From the NCBI RefSeq assembly GCF_048007035.1, contig NZ_CP180355.1, forward strand, positions 124,001 to 188,000: a stretch of DNA of 64,000 nucleotides. The letters are read 5' to 3'. Below the pieces are notes generated by a model. That model ran no database searches, had not been told where the DNA came from, and was given only the letters and a program-made list of their open reading frames with translations. Both the position numbers and the translations under genes were made by a program. Position 1 is the first letter of the stretch; every line of letters starts with the position of its first letter. Positions 49,665 to 59,010 of the stretch are shown piece after piece. Source of the stretch: Imperialibacter sp963977595. Lineage in GTDB: Bacteria; Bacteroidota; Bacteroidia; Cytophagales; Cyclobacteriaceae.

Positions 49665-50843
49665 TTATACTGCTAATTTTCTTTGCGCTTTTTCCCACAC
49701 GGCCGACTGCTTACCATTTATTAGTCGCCATAGGCCCCGGAAAACAGAAACGTTCATGATGGTGAAGTACAAGGGGATGTACAGAATCTTCAGCCTTGTT
49801 TTTCGCTTTTCAAGTATGTAACCCACGGCCGCCATTACATAAAATGCTATCTGGGCAACGAAGAGAATCGTGCCTGGCAAGTAGCCCTGAAGAGCCAGCA
49901 TAAAGCTGGTGACGAGAAGAAGCGGCAACATCAGCGGAGCGAGTGTCCAGCGAAGTGCCCGATGCGACACATACTGAAAGGTCAATACAGGGTTGGGGAA
50001 AGGATTAAGCAGTCCGCTCATGCGCCCTACTGCCTGAAGTCCGCCGGCGGCAATTCTCACCTTCCGCTTGATTTCTTCGGTAATAGAAAGGGAAGCCGTT
50101 TCAAGGGCATATGACTGTGCCTCATATACTACCCGATGCCCTTTAGCGGCTATTCCCATTGTGAGTACAAAATCTTCGATCAGGGTATCGGCAGGCACTG
50201 GCTCATAAAGGGAAGTTCTCACGGCAAAAAGCTCGCCGGCTGCGCCCACCACTGAGTGCAGCTCTGAGTCCCATTGTTTAAGCTTCGATTCATATTTCCA
50301 GTAGATACCTTCACCGGCGGCTGAAGCATCGTCGGCATTGGTTTGCTCGATCCTTTTCTCTCCAGCCACGGCACCCACCGACGGATCAGCAAAATGGCGA
50401 ACCATGTTGGTGATCGCTTCATTGTTAAGCAGGGTATTGGCATCGGTGAAAATGGTAATCGGAGAAGTAATCGACTTCATTACCCGCTCCACAGCCGCAA
50501 GTTTACCTTTCCGTTCTGGTCTGTGCTCCAGGGTAATGGCTGGGTATTTCGTAATGATTTCGTTGGTTTTATCTGTACTGCCGTCAGTGACAAAAAGAAA
50601 CTTGATCTTATCTGACGGGTAGCTAAGGCTCAGTGAATTCCTGATTTTATCCTCTACGCAATCCTGCTCATTGTAGGCGGCTACGAGCATTGTAACTTCA
50701 GGCCATTCCGTCATCTCGACCGGCTTTCTAGGCGCAAAAAATCTCTTAATCTGCACCAGGGCGAACAGCACAATGCCATAGCCCAGGTAGCTGTAGAAAA
50801 GAATGCTTAGCGCAACAATACTGATTACAATTAGGATTTCCAT
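49665..50843 (-). CDS. Membrane glycosyltransferase family 2, first gene of the glycan operon
   Basis: A 392-residue GT2 enzyme with an N-terminal helix (about 3-28), the GT-A core (EVTMLVAAYNEQDCVEDKIRNSL, FVTDGSTDKTNEII, IFTDANTLLNNEAI, GAAGELFAVRTSLY, ED in LIEDFVLTMGIAAKGHRV) and three C-terminal helices (about 300-365). This is the layout of polysaccharide synthases such as those related to hyaluronan or poly-GlcNAc synthases. It heads a six-gene unit with overlaps or 1-2 bp gaps throughout. No terminator precedes it. Confidence 0.88.
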   Translation of the reverse strand: MEILIVISIVALSILFYSYLGYGIVLFALVQIKRFFAPRKPVEMTEWPEVTMLVAAYNEQDCVEDKIRNSLSLSYPSDKIKFLFVTDGSTDKTNEIITKYPAITLEHRPERKGKLAAVERVMKSITSPITIFTDANTLLNNEAITNMVRHFADPSVGAVAGEKRIEQTNADDASAAGEGIYWKYESKLKQWDSELHSVVGAAGELFAVRTSLYEPVPADTLIEDFVLTMGIAAKGHRVVYEAQSYALETASLSITEEIKRKVRIAAGGLQAVGRMSGLLNPFPNPVLTFQYVSHRALRWTLAPLMLPLLLVTSFMLALQGYLPGTILFVAQIAFYVMAAVGYILEKRKTRLKILYIPLYFTIMNVSVFRGLWRLINGKQSAVWEKAQRKLAV

Positions 50844-50950
50844 TTCTGATCTTTTCCACCAAATTAGCGGGTGACCAGTGCTTGGGGCCTAAGTATTCGA
50901 TAGTTGGGGACGAACTGTCGATTTTTGGATTGAATCGGTGGAAGAGGGAA

Positions 50951-51634
50951 TCAGAGAGTTTTGATATGGTTCATCAAAACGGGCTTATGTGCCCTGCTGA
51001 TAGGTATTACTTTGTCTTTAATCACCAGGTTAGTTTCCTCAATATCCACAATCTTGGAGAGGTTCACTATGTAAGACCTGTGCACTTTCAAAAACTTGCT
51101 GTTGTCTATTTTAGCATCAATGTTTTTTAAAGTGGAATGGACGATGAATTTTTCTTTTTTCTCGGTGTGAAAAACGACGTAGTCGCCAATAGATTCGATA
51201 TACAATATGTCATCCAGGCTAAGCCTTACATGCCTCCCATCTACTTTTACGTAGAGTTCGTTAATCTCTTTGGATGTCTTTTTACCGTGCACCTCTCGTG
51301 CCTTATCAATGGCTTTTAAAAGCCTGCTCAAAACAATGGGCTTATGAAGGTAATCGGTCACCTTGTATTCAAATGCTTCAAGGGCGTACTCTTTGAGGGT
51401 GGTGGTGAAAATCACCTGCGGAATGTCAGGCTTCATTCGAACCAGCTCCATGCCGTTAAGTTCAGGCATTTCAATATCAAGCAGGATCAAGTCTACTTCT
51501 TCTTTGTTCAAAAAATTGAGTGCCTCCAGCCCATTCTCACACATGCCCACCACGGTGAGGTCTTCAATTTTGTCGCACATCATCTCCAGCGATTTTCTCG
51601 CCATCTCATCATCGTCAACTATCAGACACCTCAT
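50951..51634 (-). CDS. LytTR family response regulator
   Basis: A 227-residue regulator: receiver with D53 as acceptor (LLLDIEMPELNG) and K at YLHKPIV, then a LytTR domain (about 130-225; LYVKVDGRHVRLSLDDILYIESIGDYVVFHTEK, KVHRSYIVNLSKIVDIEE). It overlaps the end of the hybrid kinase by 4 bp, so it is the likely final acceptor of the phosphorelay. It is encoded just upstream of the glycan operon on the same strand, which may be one of its targets. Confidence 0.94.
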   Translation of the reverse strand: MRCLIVDDDEMARKSLEMMCDKIEDLTVVGMCENGLEALNFLNKEEVDLILLDIEMPELNGMELVRMKPDIPQVIFTTTLKEYALEAFEYKVTDYLHKPIVLSRLLKAIDKAREVHGKKTSKEINELYVKVDGRHVRLSLDDILYIESIGDYVVFHTEKKEKFIVHSTLKNIDAKIDNSKFLKVHRSYIVNLSKIVDIEETNLVIKDKVIPISRAHKPVLMNHIKTL

Positions 51635-54492
51635 TGTATTAAGTGATTTTTGATCCTGGCCAACTCATTCTCTACAATTTGCAACTTAGGATCAATATCC
51701 CCAATAAATTTTGCGAACTTCTGTTTGAGTAAATCAGTCATTCCTGATGCTTTTCCCTCGGTTTCTATTTCAACAAGGAGCTCTGAGACTTTGGTAAGTC
51801 CCACCATAGCAAAGTTGGGAGATATTTTGTGCACCTTCCGAATGAATTCCGCTTCGTTTCCTTCTTTTTCCAGCTGTTTCAAAAGCTCAATCTCGCTGGC
51901 AATGCCATCAACAAAAATCTGAAAAATGATAGAAGCCCTTTCTACATCATCCTCATACATCATGTAAAGATGCTCTCTATCCAAAGAAGCTGAAAACTCA
52001 AAATCAGCCGATTTTTTCTCTTTCTCCTGCATTTTCTGATCCTTTAGGGCCTTGAGCAATTGCTCAGGAGTAAACGGTTTAGTCAAATGGTAGTTCATGC
52101 CTACTTCGAGGGCTCTGTTGCGCTCATCTACCAAAGCTGAAGCAGTCAACGCAATAATCGGAACTGTGCAATTTGGATTATTTTCCATGCTCCTAATCCG
52201 TATGGTTGTTTCATAACCATCCATTTTAGGCATCCGAATATCCATTAAAATATAATTATAAACATAATTTTCAACGAATTCGAGTGCTTCAACCCCATTA
52301 TTAGCTATATCACAGGTAATTTCCCATTTAAAAAACAACCCCGAAAGGTATTGCTGATTCATTTCATTGTCTTCCACTATCAGCACCCTGCTAAGGTCGG
52401 GAGGAGAACTACTATCATGGCTTGGTTCCTCGGCTAGCTCGGCTTCGCCCAACCTTAAATCAAGAGTCACCCGAAAAGTGGTTCCCTGACCTTCTTCACT
52501 TTCGAGTTGTATGGTGCCACCCATCATTTCCACCAGGTGTTTCACTATTGAAAGGCCAAGGCCGGTGCCACCATACTTAAGCTTGGTTTCCTTGTCGGCC
52601 TGTTTAAATGACTCAAAAACCATCGCTTGCTTGTCGGCCGATATGCCAATGCCTGTGTCCCACACAGAAAATTCCACTTTAACCGAGTCCCCTATTTTCT
52701 CCAGCACCTTAGCAGCGATAACGATGAAGCCTTTTTCAGTGAACTTGGCAGCATTACCCACCAGATTGATGAAAATCTGATTCAGGGCGGTAGGGTCGGC
52801 CAAAAGAGTCTCGGGAACACCAGGCGATATGTCGGTGAAAAAATTGATATCGCCCTTGCCCGCCTTCACCTCAAAGGTCTTCATGACCGATTCTGCCACG
52901 TCCCGGATGTTAACGGGCTCCTCGGCCAGCTCATACAGCCCCGCTTCTATTTTAGACAGGTCAAGGATACCGGATATCAATCCGAGCAGTATCTCTGTCG
53001 AAAATTTGATTGTTTTAAGGTAGTCGCTTTGCCGCTGATCCAATGCCGTGTCTCCCAGCAGGTTCGACATCCCAACGATCGCATTGATTGGATTGCGGAT
53101 CTCGTGGCTCATGTTAGCCAAAAACTGTTTTTCTGCCAGCATGGCCTTTTCGGCTTTGTTGCGGGCGATCCGAAGCTCTTCCTCCAGTCTCTTCCTGTCA
53201 GTGATGTCGTAGTGAATGCCCAGTGATCCCTGAATAACTCCCTTTTCATCATAGAAAGGAGCTCCGCTAATCAGCACCCATATTCTCTCACCACTTTTAT
53301 TCAGTATTTCTATCTCGTAAATATTGCCCTTGCCCTCAAGCCTTTCTGCGTCTTGCTTTTCGATAACCGCCAAGGATTCAGGAGGTACAAGCAGGTCGTT
53401 GGCTTTTTTCCCGACGAGCTCCGCAGTGGTATAGCCAGTCATTTCGCAGAATCTCTGGTACGCTTTTATTATTCGCCCATCTCTGTCTACTTCAAGGAGG
53501 CCCAGCTCCATGTTTTCAATAAGCCCCCTGTACTTTTCTTCGCTCAGCTTTAGTCGCTTTTCCTGGTTTTTATCTTCTGTAATATCCAAATAGTGCCACA
53601 GATGGCCCAGGTAGGTTTCGCCTTCAAAAATCGGGATGTAGTCACGGAGTAGTACAGTGCCGTCATTCATCAGCAGCTCTTCCCGGCTCACAGGCTGCTG
53701 CTTGTTCAGCAGTTGTTCTATGCGCTTGGTAAAAGCAGCGGGATTGGCAAACAAATGTTTAGTCTCTTCTGCAGAATCACTGTAGTCGGCACCAATCAGA
53801 TCATCGGGCTGAGCAGAAATATTGAAAATGGAACAAAATTTCTCATTCACCAACACAATTTTGCGGTGCTCATCTTCCACCAAAATGCCCGCATTGAGGC
53901 TACCGATTAGCGAAGTGAGCCTTAAACTTGCCTTCAGCAATTCCTGCTCCGAGTCTATTCGCTTCGTGACATCCCTTCCTACGGCGCTTACCTTGAGAAG
54001 CTTGCCGGAAGGATTGTAGAAATACTGTACATTTTGTTCTATCCAAATCCATTGGCCATTGACGCCGGCAACTGGCACCACACTGAAACTGCGTTTCTCC
54101 TTCTCAATTCTTTGCTGCTGGTAGAAAAACAGTACCTGTTTCTTGAATTTGTCAGGTACAAAATCGACAAATTTTCTCCCAATAATTTCGGATTTGTCGC
54201 TGAACCCCAAACTTTTGACCGCTACCGGGTTCACCAGCGTGATGATACCTTTTCCTGTTGTTTCGTAGATAAAGTCGCTGGCAGAATCAATAATTTGCCG
54301 ATACCTCAGCTCACTTTCCTCTGCCTGTTTGGTTCTCTCCTCTATCTTCACCTCCAGGCTCTCGTTTAGTGCTATCAGCTCTTTGTTGGCACTATCAAGT
54401 TCCTTGGTTCTCGACACAAGCACAGCCTCAGCTTGCTTCCGCAAAGCAACTTCTCTCTCCAATTGCTTCCTTAAGTCTTCCAATTCGCCCAT
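51631..54492 (-). CDS. Hybrid sensor histidine kinase with three PAS domains, receiver and Hpt
   Basis: A 953-residue cytoplasmic phosphorelay kinase without membrane helices. Order: N-terminal coiled coil (1-65), PAS (about 65-185), PAS (about 190-310), PAS with PAC (about 320-440), HisKA with His at about 463 (FLANMSHEIRNP), HATPase (N-box NLVGNAAKFTEKG, WDTGIGI, GGTGLGLSI), receiver with D about 751 (ILMDIRMPKMDG), and C-terminal Hpt (VHKISPNFAMVG, His about 887). The presence of an Hpt shows the phosphate is handed on to another receiver, most simply the coupled LytTR regulator. Sensed signals are probably cytoplasmic (redox, small ligand). Confidence 0.94.
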   Translation of the reverse strand: MGELEDLRKQLEREVALRKQAEAVLVSRTKELDSANKELIALNESLEVKIEERTKQAEESELRYRQIIDSASDFIYETTGKGIITLVNPVAVKSLGFSDKSEIIGRKFVDFVPDKFKKQVLFFYQQQRIEKEKRSFSVVPVAGVNGQWIWIEQNVQYFYNPSGKLLKVSAVGRDVTKRIDSEQELLKASLRLTSLIGSLNAGILVEDEHRKIVLVNEKFCSIFNISAQPDDLIGADYSDSAEETKHLFANPAAFTKRIEQLLNKQQPVSREELLMNDGTVLLRDYIPIFEGETYLGHLWHYLDITEDKNQEKRLKLSEEKYRGLIENMELGLLEVDRDGRIIKAYQRFCEMTGYTTAELVGKKANDLLVPPESLAVIEKQDAERLEGKGNIYEIEILNKSGERIWVLISGAPFYDEKGVIQGSLGIHYDITDRKRLEEELRIARNKAEKAMLAEKQFLANMSHEIRNPINAIVGMSNLLGDTALDQRQSDYLKTIKFSTEILLGLISGILDLSKIEAGLYELAEEPVNIRDVAESVMKTFEVKAGKGDINFFTDISPGVPETLLADPTALNQIFINLVGNAAKFTEKGFIVIAAKVLEKIGDSVKVEFSVWDTGIGISADKQAMVFESFKQADKETKLKYGGTGLGLSIVKHLVEMMGGTIQLESEEGQGTTFRVTLDLRLGEAELAEEPSHDSSSPPDLSRVLIVEDNEMNQQYLSGLFFKWEITCDIANNGVEALEFVENYVYNYILMDIRMPKMDGYETTIRIRSMENNPNCTVPIIALTASALVDERNRALEVGMNYHLTKPFTPEQLLKALKDQKMQEKEKKSADFEFSASLDREHLYMMYEDDVERASIIFQIFVDGIASEIELLKQLEKEGNEAEFIRKVHKISPNFAMVGLTKVSELLVEIETEGKASGMTDLLKQKFAKFIGDIDPKLQIVENELARIKNHLIQ

Positions 54493-54794
54493 TCCAGCTG
54501 CCAGAGGTTTGTGGTGATCCGTGGATTAATCCAAAAAATACAACTTCTTCAGCTTTTTTGATAATAAGAAGGGAATATCATGCAATATGATTTTTGAAAG
54601 CAATCTCGCTTGTTATTTATTCACTAAAGGCAAAAACAAGTAGAACTGGAGGCTGGGCCTTGCTCTATGCGGCATTGCTACCCTGGGCCCGACTACACAA
54701 AACCCACCTCATATCATTTAAAAAGAATCACCACTTCAACGCAACCTGAAGACTGCTTGGCGCATCTAACCAGCGAGGTCAAAACTAACTTACT

Positions 54795-57215
54795 ATGCTT
54801 AAAAACTTTTTTAATGTCACCTTCAGAAGCATTCTGAAGCACAAATTCTACTCCTTCATCAACATTCTTGGGCTCTCTATTGGCATCACATGTTTTCTGA
54901 TGATCACACTCTACGTGAAAGATGAGCTGAGCTACGACAAGCACCTACCAGCCATTGAAAGGCTCTACCGACTCGATTTCACGGGCACTATTGGCGGCAA
55001 CACTTTCATCACTTCCCTTTCGAGCGTACCTGCGGCGCAAGCTCTCATGAACGACTACCCGGAGGTGGAATCGGCAGTCAGGATGCGGGAAAGAGGCAAT
55101 GAAATGATCAAGCCCCAGGGCCAGATGCAAATCTTCAATGAGGAGAAAATACTGCTGGCTGACTCAAACTTCTTTGAGTTTTTTCAGCTTCCCCTGGTTG
55201 AAGGAGATCCAGCAACAGCACTGGCCGCCCCAAAAAAGGCAGCTATAAGCGAGTCGATAGCAAAAAAATATTTTGGTGATGAGCCTGCGGTTGGCAAAAC
55301 CATAGAAGTGCAGGGCTGGGACAACTTTGAGGTTACAGCTGTGTACAAAGAAATGCCCAGTAATCAGCACTTTCATGCCGACGTGCTATTCTCAATTACC
55401 AGTACAAGCGAAGCTTTCAATACGCAGTGGATGGGCTTCAATTTTGTCACTTACCTCAAAATTAAACCTGAGAACACTGCTTCTGCCCTTGAAGCAAAAT
55501 TCCCCGACATGATCGTCAAATACATTGGGCCTGAAATTCAAAAGTTCATGGGGCAGAGCATGGAAGAGTTTCACGAAACGGGCGGACAATTGGGCTATGC
55601 CTTATACCCGGTAAAGGACATTCACCTCAACTCCAGCAAGCTCGGCGAGTTTGAAGCAAACAGTGACGTTACGTATGTCTACCTGTTTTCGGTCATCGCC
55701 TTCTTCATTTTGCTGATTGCCTGCATCAATTTCATGAACCTGTCAACGGCACGCTCTGCAAACCGGGCCAAAGAGGTTGGCGTTCGAAAAGTGTTGGGCG
55801 CCCAGCGACCCCTCATCGTCCGCCAGTTTCTGGCAGAGGCACTTATCCTGAGCTTCTTTTCATTTATGCTGGCCTACGGGTTATGCTTTCTGCTCCTGCC
55901 CTCGTTCAATACACTGGCCGAAAAGCAATTAGCCATCAGTGCCTTGCTTACACCAGGATTTATTATCACCATCTTAGGGTTGATCGTTGCCGTAGGCTTA
56001 TTGGCTGGTAGCTACCCGGCCTTCTACCTCTCTGGCTTCAAACCTGTAGAGGTGCTTAAAGGCAAGCTCAACCTCGGCATGAAGAGTGGGGCCATCCGTA
56101 GCATTCTTGTTGTCTTCCAGTTCACACTATCCATTATTATGATAGTGGGCACTATGGTTATTTATGATCAATTGAATTTCATACGAAACAAAAAGCTGGG
56201 CTATCAGAAAGATCACCTGATCATTATCAACGATCCCTGGCTTTTGAAAGACAACCTCAACGCCTTCAAAACTGAAGCACTGCGAAATTCAGCTGTCGTT
56301 AGCGGCACACTCAGCGGCTTTCTGCCTGTTAATGGAAACAACAACAACAACCTCTACTTCAAAGGGAAAAACCCTCAAAATGAATCCCACATAGTCAGTG
56401 ATTGGCGTGTGGATCAGGACTACGTGCCCACATTTGGGATTGAAATAAAGGTTGGGCGAAACTTCTCAAGGGAGTTTCCGAGTGACTCTTCTGCTATTGT
56501 AGTCAATGAGGCATTTGTCAAACAGTTTGGCCTTGAAAACCCGATCGGAGAATTGATTTCTACCCATGGCGACGACGATGACATTGTTTCTTACAAAATC
56601 ATTGGCGTTATGGGCGACTTCCACTATGCGTCACTTAGGGAGAGCATTTATCCATTGATGATGAAGCTGGCCAGCAGCCGGGGAAATATCACTTTCAAAG
56701 TGGCTGGCGACAATATTGATCAAACCATCGCCAGCCTGAAGAGCACCTGGGAGCAGTTTGGCCCAGGGCAGCCTTTCAGCTACAACTTCATCGACCAGCA
56801 GTTTGAGGAAGTGCACAAGTCGGAAATGCGTATAGGCTCCATCTTTATGGTGTTTGCTTCGCTGGCTGTGTTTATTGCCTGCCTTGGGCTGTTTGGGCTT
56901 GCAGCTTTCACGGCAGAACAACGCAACAAAGAAATTGGCGTACGCAAGGTGCTTGGCGCCAGTGTTTCCAGCATTATGGGGCTGCTCTCCTGGGAGTTTG
57001 TGAAGCTGATTGGCATTTCCTTTGTCATAGCGGCGCCTACAGCCTACTTTGCTGTTGGCAAATGGCTCGACAACTTTGCTTACCGTACCGACCTCAGCCT
57101 GGTGACCATTTTCATTGCGGGCTTGCTATCGTTGGTAGTGGCCTGGCTCACCATGAGCTTTCAAACATGGCGGGCTGCCCGTGCCAACCCGGTAAACTCC
57201 CTCAGAAGCGAATAA
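54795..57215 (+). CDS. FtsX/MacB-type ABC transporter permease
   Basis: An 806-residue inner-membrane permease of the same class as the one at 17-20 kb but without the N-terminal prefix domain. It has FINILGLSIGITCFLMITLYVKDELSYDK at the N-terminus, two MacB periplasmic-core halves, VGVRKVLGAQRPLIVRQFLAE and IGVRKVLGASVSSIMGLLSWEF at equivalent points, and helices at about 20, 285, 335, 385, 430, 680, 735 and 770. The ATPase is not encoded next to it. It probably belongs to a MacB-like exporter or envelope stress machine. It converges with the DUF1573 gene. Confidence 0.93.
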   Translation: MLKNFFNVTFRSILKHKFYSFINILGLSIGITCFLMITLYVKDELSYDKHLPAIERLYRLDFTGTIGGNTFITSLSSVPAAQALMNDYPEVESAVRMRERGNEMIKPQGQMQIFNEEKILLADSNFFEFFQLPLVEGDPATALAAPKKAAISESIAKKYFGDEPAVGKTIEVQGWDNFEVTAVYKEMPSNQHFHADVLFSITSTSEAFNTQWMGFNFVTYLKIKPENTASALEAKFPDMIVKYIGPEIQKFMGQSMEEFHETGGQLGYALYPVKDIHLNSSKLGEFEANSDVTYVYLFSVIAFFILLIACINFMNLSTARSANRAKEVGVRKVLGAQRPLIVRQFLAEALILSFFSFMLAYGLCFLLLPSFNTLAEKQLAISALLTPGFIITILGLIVAVGLLAGSYPAFYLSGFKPVEVLKGKLNLGMKSGAIRSILVVFQFTLSIIMIVGTMVIYDQLNFIRNKKLGYQKDHLIIINDPWLLKDNLNAFKTEALRNSAVVSGTLSGFLPVNGNNNNNLYFKGKNPQNESHIVSDWRVDQDYVPTFGIEIKVGRNFSREFPSDSSAIVVNEAFVKQFGLENPIGELISTHGDDDDIVSYKIIGVMGDFHYASLRESIYPLMMKLASSRGNITFKVAGDNIDQTIASLKSTWEQFGPGQPFSYNFIDQQFEEVHKSEMRIGSIFMVFASLAVFIACLGLFGLAAFTAEQRNKEIGVRKVLGASVSSIMGLLSWEFVKLIGISFVIAAPTAYFAVGKWLDNFAYRTDLSLVTIFIAGLLSLVVAWLTMSFQTWRAARANPVNSLRSE

Positions 57216-57223
57216 CATAAAAA

Positions 57224-57256
57224 AGAGGCCAGCCCAATTTACTTGCGCTGGCCTCT
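57224..57256 (-). terminator. Rho-independent terminator of the DUF1573 gene
   Basis: AGAGGCCAGC (57224-57233) and GCTGGCCTCT (57247-57256) form a perfect 10-bp stem. On the minus strand the stem is followed by a T-run, so it ends the DUF1573 transcript; on the plus strand no T-run follows, but it could still slow readthrough from the permease. Confidence 0.85.
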
Positions 57257-57280
57257 GCCTTTCAAAAAGGAATCTCTTCT

Positions 57281-57700
57281 TTACTCCCCTGCTTCTTTCT
57301 TAGGCAAAACGTTTGTGGTAATGCTGATCCTTTCGCTGCTATTGGTAGCGTTAGAAATAATGGTGATCACCTTGTTTTGCATACCCATTTTCCCAGCGCT
57401 GTTGAACGACACCTTCACTTCACCTTTTTCTCCCGGAGCGATTGGCTCTTTTGGCCAGCTAGGGGCTGTGCACCCGCACGTTGTCAGCACTCTCGACAGA
57501 ATCAGAGGCTCAGTGCCCTTATTTGCAAAGGCAAATACATATTCCACCTTATCGCCTTGCGTAATGTCGCCAAAATCGTGAGTAGACTCTTCAAACTTAA
57601 TTTCAGGGCCCTTCTTTTCTGTAGCCGCATCCTGAGCTTGTACAGCTACTGCCGATACCAGCATAAAAACTACTAACCAAGCAAACTTTCTCATATTCAA
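57281..57700 (-). CDS. DUF1573 domain secreted protein
   Basis: A 139-residue exported protein: signal peptide (about 1-22, VSAVAVQAQ) and a DUF1573 immunoglobulin-like fold: EESTHDFGDITQGDKVEYVFAFANKGTEPLILSRVLTTCGCTAPSWPKEPIAPGEKGEVKVSFNSAGKMG. The TTCGCT-type CGC motif is typical of the family. Function is unknown; related domains resemble MSP/ASPM chaperone-like folds. Start may be the first or third codon. Confidence 0.9.
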   Translation of the reverse strand: MNMRKFAWLVVFMLVSAVAVQAQDAATEKKGPEIKFEESTHDFGDITQGDKVEYVFAFANKGTEPLILSRVLTTCGCTAPSWPKEPIAPGEKGEVKVSFNSAGKMGMQNKVITIISNATNSSERISITTNVLPKKEAGE

Positions 57701-57834
57701 TTATATTTTGTAAAACTCAATTTTAATACACAAACAACGATGTAGGTAACCAATAGTTCCATTTCTAATGCCAGAGAAGCGTTTTTATCCACCTACATTA
57801 ACAAAAGTAAATAAATTTCTCAGAGCAAAGAAAC

Positions 57835-58932
57835 TTAGCTGCTCTTCGACACAGCCTCCATTAGGCCCCGCATATACCCTATAGCATAAAGGTTGCCAAG
57901 AATGCCATACCCGGGATGATTGTTTTCCTCTCCTTCCATCGTCGGCACATGATCCGGCCTGATAGGCCCTTTGAAGCCGACATCATAGTAGGCCTTCATG
58001 GCTTCATACATATCTGTTTTGCCATTGTCGTGAAAGCTTTCTTCAAACTTCCATTTGTCGCCAATGATGTCACGGAAGTGCACAAAGTAGATGCGATCTC
58101 TTTTGCCAAAATACCTGATGGCCGACGGAATATCTTCCCCCATAGTGGCAAAGGTGCCCTGGCAGAAAGTGAGCCCGTTGCTTGGGCTTGAATGCATATC
58201 AAGCATACGTTTGAAGGCCTCCACTGAGGTCATGATCCTCGCAATACCCCGGATGTTGGGTATTGGCGGGTCATCAGGGTGCATGGCCATTTTAATACCA
58301 GCTTTTTCCGCTTCCGGCATAATTGCCTTCAGGAAATAGTCGAGGTTACTCCACATTTTCTCCGCCGAAATTTCGCCGTACTCGGTGAGAGGCTGGTCTT
58401 TTACGTCTTCGTAGTTAAACGCAGTAACAAAAGCATCCCCTCGGCCCCTCTTGTCGACCTGGCTGCGGTGCCAGCTAATGACAGGCATCCAGTTGTAACA
58501 CACAGTGTCGATGCCCGCTTTGGAGCTGCTTTTTAAGAACGTAATAAAATTGTCAAGCTCCTCGTCTCTCCCAGGCAGGCCCAACTTGGTTTTTTCAAGT
58601 GTTGGCGGCCCTTCCAATACCCGGAGTACCAATCCCTCTTTGGCGAATACATCCTTCAGCCCCTGGATAGTCTCATAGTCCCACGGTTTTTTGCCTGGCA
58701 CCCCAGCCATACTGGGACTTACGGAGCAAACCGCTCCATCCACACCCATTTGGCGTTGCAAAGCCAATTTTTGCGGTTGCATACCGTAGAAATATGACAT
58801 GCAAATTTGTAGCTCATCTTTCACTTGTGGATCCCGCCTGATGCCCTCACCAAATGCGTAACTGTTTCCCAGGCCGGAGAGCGCTGCCAGCGAGGCAGTG
58901 CCCTTTATAAACTGTCTCCTCGACTTTTCCAT
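57835..58932 (-). CDS. uxuA: Mannonate dehydratase family protein with Tat signal
   Basis: A 365-residue TIM-barrel enzyme of the mannonate dehydratase (UxuA) family, which removes water from D-mannonate to give 2-keto-3-deoxy-gluconate in glucuronate breakdown. Motifs: NWMPVISWHRS, MAMHPDDPPIPNIRGIARIMTSVEAF, FCQGTFATMGEDI, IYFVHFRDIIGDKWKFEESFHDNGKTDMYEAM and GFKGPIRPDHVPTMEGE, with the metal-binding His and Cys residues in them. Unlike the classical cytoplasmic enzyme it has an N-terminal twin-arginine signal (SRRQFIKGTASLAALSG), so it is likely exported or anchored. It is transcribed singly; no other uronate gene adjoins it. Confidence 0.88.
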   Translation of the reverse strand: MEKSRRQFIKGTASLAALSGLGNSYAFGEGIRRDPQVKDELQICMSYFYGMQPQKLALQRQMGVDGAVCSVSPSMAGVPGKKPWDYETIQGLKDVFAKEGLVLRVLEGPPTLEKTKLGLPGRDEELDNFITFLKSSSKAGIDTVCYNWMPVISWHRSQVDKRGRGDAFVTAFNYEDVKDQPLTEYGEISAEKMWSNLDYFLKAIMPEAEKAGIKMAMHPDDPPIPNIRGIARIMTSVEAFKRMLDMHSSPSNGLTFCQGTFATMGEDIPSAIRYFGKRDRIYFVHFRDIIGDKWKFEESFHDNGKTDMYEAMKAYYDVGFKGPIRPDHVPTMEGEENNHPGYGILGNLYAIGYMRGLMEAVSKSS

Positions 58933-59010
58933 GTTCTCAAATATTAGGTGTTGCGAGTTGGTCTAACCTGCCAGGTAAGTTAACAAAAAGAGAAAACTTC
59001 AAAAGGTTAA

